NCBI GenBank assembly: GCA_905215205.1
Contig: CAJMPK010000057.1
Span: 1 to 8,699 of the forward strand
Direction: 5' to 3'
Source: an uncultured bacterium
GTDB lineage: Bacteria > Actinomycetota > Coriobacteriia > Coriobacteriales > Coriobacteriaceae
Length of the DNA stretch: 8,699 nt
The position numbers were made by a program, and so were the translations under genes. Below are positions 6,123-8,699 of this stretch, in pieces; positions within the stretch are counted from its first letter, which is position 1; each line of letters begins with the position of its first letter. The notes under the pieces are model-generated. The model saw nothing but the letters and a program-made list of their open reading frames with translations. It had not been told where the DNA came from and searched no databases.

Positions 6123-7166
6123 ATGACTTCTAATATTGATGCTTCTCTAGAGGAGACGCTCTCCTATATCGCAGGACAGCTTAAGACGCTGACTTCTATC
6201 GCTTCGCCTACGGGGTTTACTCGTGCGGCTACTGATTATCTGATGGAGACCCTGCGCGATATGGGGTTTGGGCCTGAGCGTTCTAATAAGGGCAACGTGC
6301 TGGTTGAGCTTGGCGGCGAGGGCGAGCCGCTCGTGTTGGCGAGCCATGTCGATACCCTTGGCGCCATGGTGCGCTCCATTAAGGACAATGGTCGCCTGCG
6401 TCCCACGACGCTTGGTGGGCACCAGTGGTCTACGGCCGATGGCGAGAACTGCACCGTTTATACGCGCGATGGCAATGTCTACACGGGTGTGGTCCTCAAT
6501 ACCGAGCCCTCGGCGCATGTGGCCGATGAGCCGGTCAAGACCATCGAGAAGAACATGGAGATCCTGCTCGACGAGAACGTCGACAGCAAGGACGACGTGC
6601 TTGAGCTGGGCGTTCAGACCGGCGACATCATCGCTATGGATCCGCGTACCACGGTGACGGAGAGCGGCTACATTAAGAGCCGCTTCCTGGATGACAAGCT
6701 GTCGGCGTCGATTCTGCTGGGTCTGGCCCGTGCCGTTGCTGACGGCGAGGTGACGCTTTCGCGCAAGGTGTCGCTGCTCTTTACCGTGTACGAGGAGGTC
6801 GGCCACGGCGGCGCTTTCGTGCCGGCCGACACGCGCGAGATGATCAGCGTTGACATGGGCTGCGTGGGCGACGACCTGGGCTGCACCGAGCGCATGGTGT
6901 CGATCTGCGCCAAGGATTCGGGTGGCCCCTATAACTACGATCTGGTGACCACGCTGTCCAATATCGCGCGCGAGCTGGAGCTCGACTACGCGATCGACGT
7001 GTACCCGCATTACGGCTCGGACGTTGAGGCCACGCTTTCTGCCGGCTACGACATTCGTCACGGCCTGATCGGCCCCGGTGTGTACGCGAGCCACAACTAC
7101 GAGCGCAGCCACATGGACGGCGTGCGCAACACCTTTGAGCTGGTTCGCGCCTACGTCCAGCGCTAA
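6123..7166 (+). CDS. M42 family metallopeptidase (glutamyl/deblocking aminopeptidase-like)
   Basis: The 347-residue cytoplasmic protein matches M42 peptidases (FrvX/YsdC/TET type) over its full length. These are dinuclear metal aminopeptidases, usually forming large tetrahedral oligomers that trim peptides to amino acids. Expected metal and catalytic residues are all visible: H75 and D77 in SHVDTLG, the D190-D191 pair in RFLDDKLSA, the catalytic and metal glutamates E224-E225 in VYEEVGHGG, D244 in ISVDMG, and H324 in YASHNYERSH. The N-terminal SPTGF (28-32) is also typical. The residues between about 100 and 180 form the inserted beta domain used for oligomerisation in this family. The gene is alone, preceded by the long non-coding stretch and converging on the kinase gene. 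Substrate preference cannot be read from the sequence. Confidence 0.9.
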   Translation: MTSNIDASLEETLSYIAGQLKTLTSIASPTGFTRAATDYLMETLRDMGFGPERSNKGNVLVELGGEGEPLVLASHVDTLGAMVRSIKDNGRLRPTTLGGHQWSTADGENCTVYTRDGNVYTGVVLNTEPSAHVADEPVKTIEKNMEILLDENVDSKDDVLELGVQTGDIIAMDPRTTVTESGYIKSRFLDDKLSASILLGLARAVADGEVTLSRKVSLLFTVYEEVGHGGAFVPADTREMISVDMGCVGDDLGCTERMVSICAKDSGGPYNYDLVTTLSNIARELELDYAIDVYPHYGSDVEATLSAGYDIRHGLIGPGVYASHNYERSHMDGVRNTFELVRAYVQR

Positions 7167-7174
7167 CGATGTAG

Positions 7175-7210
7175 CGGCCTCGGCTGACACAGCAGTGCCG
7201 ACCGAGGCCG
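7175..7210 (+). terminator. Hairpin after the M42 peptidase gene, possible terminator
   Basis: A 9-bp stem, CGGCCTCGG (7175-7183) with CCGAGGCCG (7202-7210), encloses an 18-nt loop with a smaller CAC/GTG pairing. It starts 8 nt after the stop codon. It lacks a clear T-tract, being followed by TCCTCTCT, so it may stabilise the 3' end or terminate weakly together with the next palindrome. Confidence 0.5.
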
Positions 7211-7211
7211 T

Positions 7212-7294
7212 CCTCTCTAAGTTGCGGTGAAATAGGGACTGTTTGGCGGTTTTAAACGCTTAAACAGTCCCTATTTCACCGCAACTTACAGAGG
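7212..7294. repeat. Long near-perfect inverted repeat between convergent genes
   Basis: The arms at 7218-7244 and 7262-7288 are 27-nt exact reverse complements with the core TGAAATAGGGACTGTTT. After a single C/C mismatch the pairing continues for five bases (7212-7216 with 7290-7294). The 17-nt centre is GGCGGTTTTAAACGCTT. The stem far exceeds a normal terminator, yet its place between two converging genes means it could end or protect both transcripts. I regard it as a palindromic repeat with the same GGGAC core as others in the window. Confidence 0.85.
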
Positions 7295-7303
7295 GCAGTG
7301 CTG

Positions 7304-8677
7304 TTATCTTTGCACGTGCCGTAGCACCTCAACGGCGGCGCTTACCTCTATCGTGCGGCGCTCGAGACCGCGGCGGATGGCCTTGAGGCGATTGCCTGCT
7401 GTTGCCCATGCGCTTTGTGAGAGGATTTCGACTGCCTCGTCGACGAACCCATCGAGATGCGACGCATCGAACCAATCGAGCGAGTCAGCAAATGCTAGCT
7501 GAGTGGAAGGGTCCGGACCAAACGGTTTGGCGGCAAATCCAAACTCCCCGGCAATGAGCACGGCGGTTGGCACGTTGAACCACAGGCAATTGCCACTATC
7601 GAACAGCGGTGCAGGCCGCGTTTCCAGCGTGTCGACATTGCGGATGATGCCGAAGTTTCGCCAGTGGCGGTCGCTGTTGGCCAGTAGGGCATCGCAGACA
7701 ATCATCTGCGACATGGATTTTCTTACCGTGGCTTCGTCAGCCCCGTGTCTGCCAAGAAAGCGACAGTATCGATCGTATGTTGAGTTTCCTCGCTGGCCAC
7801 CGAGTGCGTCCCTGATATAAGCGGCCGGCACGTATTCCTCACGGCCATTAAGAAAGTCATCGCATAGGCATACGGGCCCGTCGAACATGCGCTCGACCGT
7901 ATAGGGAACAAACTCACCTTTGGATAGCAGACGCCGATGTAGAGCTGTTGCAACCGCCTCGTTAAACGGTCGCTGATCGTCCATTCCGCATCCTTTAACC
8001 AGGATGCGAACGCCATTGCGGATCATCCAGGATTTGGGGAGCTCGCCCTCGGACGTATTGTCAGGATTTTTGAGTCCGATGCCCTCAAGCCAGCCTGAAC
8101 GATGCTCGGGTGCCGACCGTTCAAAATTGTTTTCGAAGTAATTGAGGTGCTGCCAATTGAGCTCGTCGCAGTCGACCGGTCTTAGCCAATAGCAATCCGA
8201 AAGCGAAAAACCCAGGCAACGAACGGGCACTTCAATACCGCTGTCAATTCCCAGCTCGCGATAGCGCGAGATGAGTCCGGGGCGGACGTCGGGCACCGAC
8301 CGGTGACTCCACCACGTGTTGAGTGCTCGTTTATTCACCGTTGGAGAAGAACTCGAGCACGTGCCAAACGGCATCCTTCGTGCATCGAGTATGTCGGCAA
8401 TTTCAAAGGAAAACTCGCGCGTTGGATCAAACGAGACATGCGCGACCTCGTGGTCGGCTGACATCAACGTGAACTTGCGCCCTACGTCAGCTGCGGGACG
8501 GCGCCCACGCTTACGGACCTTTTGATAACCAATCGCGGAATCGTACTGAACCATTTTCCGCCCACCGACGATATCGCACGCGAGCGTTCCCGATGCAGCC
8601 AGTTGCGATATACGGGCCTTCGTAACGCCCAGCAGGCGCGCGGCGTCACCCATGGTTATATAGTTGGAAGTACTCAT
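7304..8677 (-). CDS. HipA-like Ser/Thr kinase with N-terminal helix-turn-helix
   Basis: The 457-residue product joins two parts. Residues 5-52 (ITMGDAARLLGVTKARISQL and onward) look like a MerR/excisionase-type helix-turn-helix, followed by a basic linker KVRKRGRRP (53-61). Residues 75-440 resemble a HipA-like kinase family: LSLSDCYWLRP-like sequence at 157-167, a phosphate loop region NPDNTSEGELPKSW (204-217), the probable ATP lysine K228 in ILVKG, E240 in PFNEA, the catalytic loop ANSDRHWRNFG (333-343; D336, N341) and the metal-binding D360 in PLFDSGNCLW. The kinase therefore looks active. HipA of E. coli phosphorylates GltX and is held by a separate DNA-binding partner HipB; here a DNA-binding domain is on the same chain. 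The start ATG at 8677 has GAGGTG 9 nt upstream; GTG 8689 and ATG 8686 overlap that site. No partner gene is seen within the window. Target and role are unknown. Confidence 0.85.
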   Translation of the reverse strand: MSTSNYITMGDAARLLGVTKARISQLAASGTLACDIVGGRKMVQYDSAIGYQKVRKRGRRPAADVGRKFTLMSADHEVAHVSFDPTREFSFEIADILDARRMPFGTCSSSSPTVNKRALNTWWSHRSVPDVRPGLISRYRELGIDSGIEVPVRCLGFSLSDCYWLRPVDCDELNWQHLNYFENNFERSAPEHRSGWLEGIGLKNPDNTSEGELPKSWMIRNGVRILVKGCGMDDQRPFNEAVATALHRRLLSKGEFVPYTVERMFDGPVCLCDDFLNGREEYVPAAYIRDALGGQRGNSTYDRYCRFLGRHGADEATVRKSMSQMIVCDALLANSDRHWRNFGIIRNVDTLETRPAPLFDSGNCLWFNVPTAVLIAGEFGFAAKPFGPDPSTQLAFADSLDWFDASHLDGFVDEAVEILSQSAWATAGNRLKAIRRGLERRTIEVSAAVEVLRHVQR

Positions 8678-8686
8678 CTGCTGCAT

Positions 8687-8692
8687 CACCTC
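8687..8692 (-). promoter_or_regulatory. Ribosome binding site for the HTH-kinase gene
   Basis: GAGGTG on the reverse strand lies 9 nt before the ATG at 8677. It overlaps the alternative GTG start at 8689 and abuts the ATG at 8686, which is why the third possible start is preferred. The promoter must lie beyond the window. Confidence 0.55.
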
Positions 8693-8699
8693 GTTAAGT

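Noticed and set aside
6147..7190. 347-codon open frame on the - strand across the peptidase gene
   Set aside because: Antisense shadow of an intact M42 peptidase with all catalytic residues.

Overview
The window looks like chromosome of a high-GC gut actinobacterium, most likely a Coriobacteriia member such as Collinsella. This is an inference from the GC-rich, G/C-ending codon use, the mix of proteins and the short palindromes built on a GGGAC/GTCCC core between genes. No rRNA, tRNA, IS element, CRISPR array or replication origin was seen.

Layout: (1) 1-164 is a left edge with the possible tail of an upstream gene and two copies of a palindromic repeat. (2) 165-1076 (+) encodes a CPBP-family (Abi/CAAX-protease-like) intramembrane protease. 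(3) 1073-3217 (-) encodes a YgiQ-type radical SAM protein, and its stop codon overlaps that of the protease in a CTAG. (4) 3218-3470 is a divergent intergenic region with a perfect 12-bp-arm palindrome. (5) 3471-4187 (+) encodes a YoaK/DUF1275 membrane protein, followed by a terminator-like hairpin. (6) 4353-5519 (+) encodes an iron-containing alcohol dehydrogenase very like FucO, followed by a clear intrinsic terminator. (7) 5605-6122 is a non-coding stretch holding a 235-bp segment bounded by inverted repeats, then a candidate promoter/operator. (8) 6123-7166 (+) encodes an M42-type metalloaminopeptidase with all catalytic residues. (9) 7167-7303 holds two hairpins between convergent genes, one with 27-bp perfect arms. 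(10) 7304-8677 (-) encodes a HipA-like Ser/Thr kinase with its own N-terminal helix-turn-helix.

Most genes look monocistronic, each with its own ribosome binding site and often its own hairpin, so no multi-gene pathway can be read from the window. The dehydrogenase shows strong codon bias consistent with high expression and would reduce lactaldehyde or similar aldehydes in fermentation. The most unusual items are the HTH-kinase fusion, the IR-bounded element upstream of the peptidase gene, and the set of GGGAC-core palindromes.
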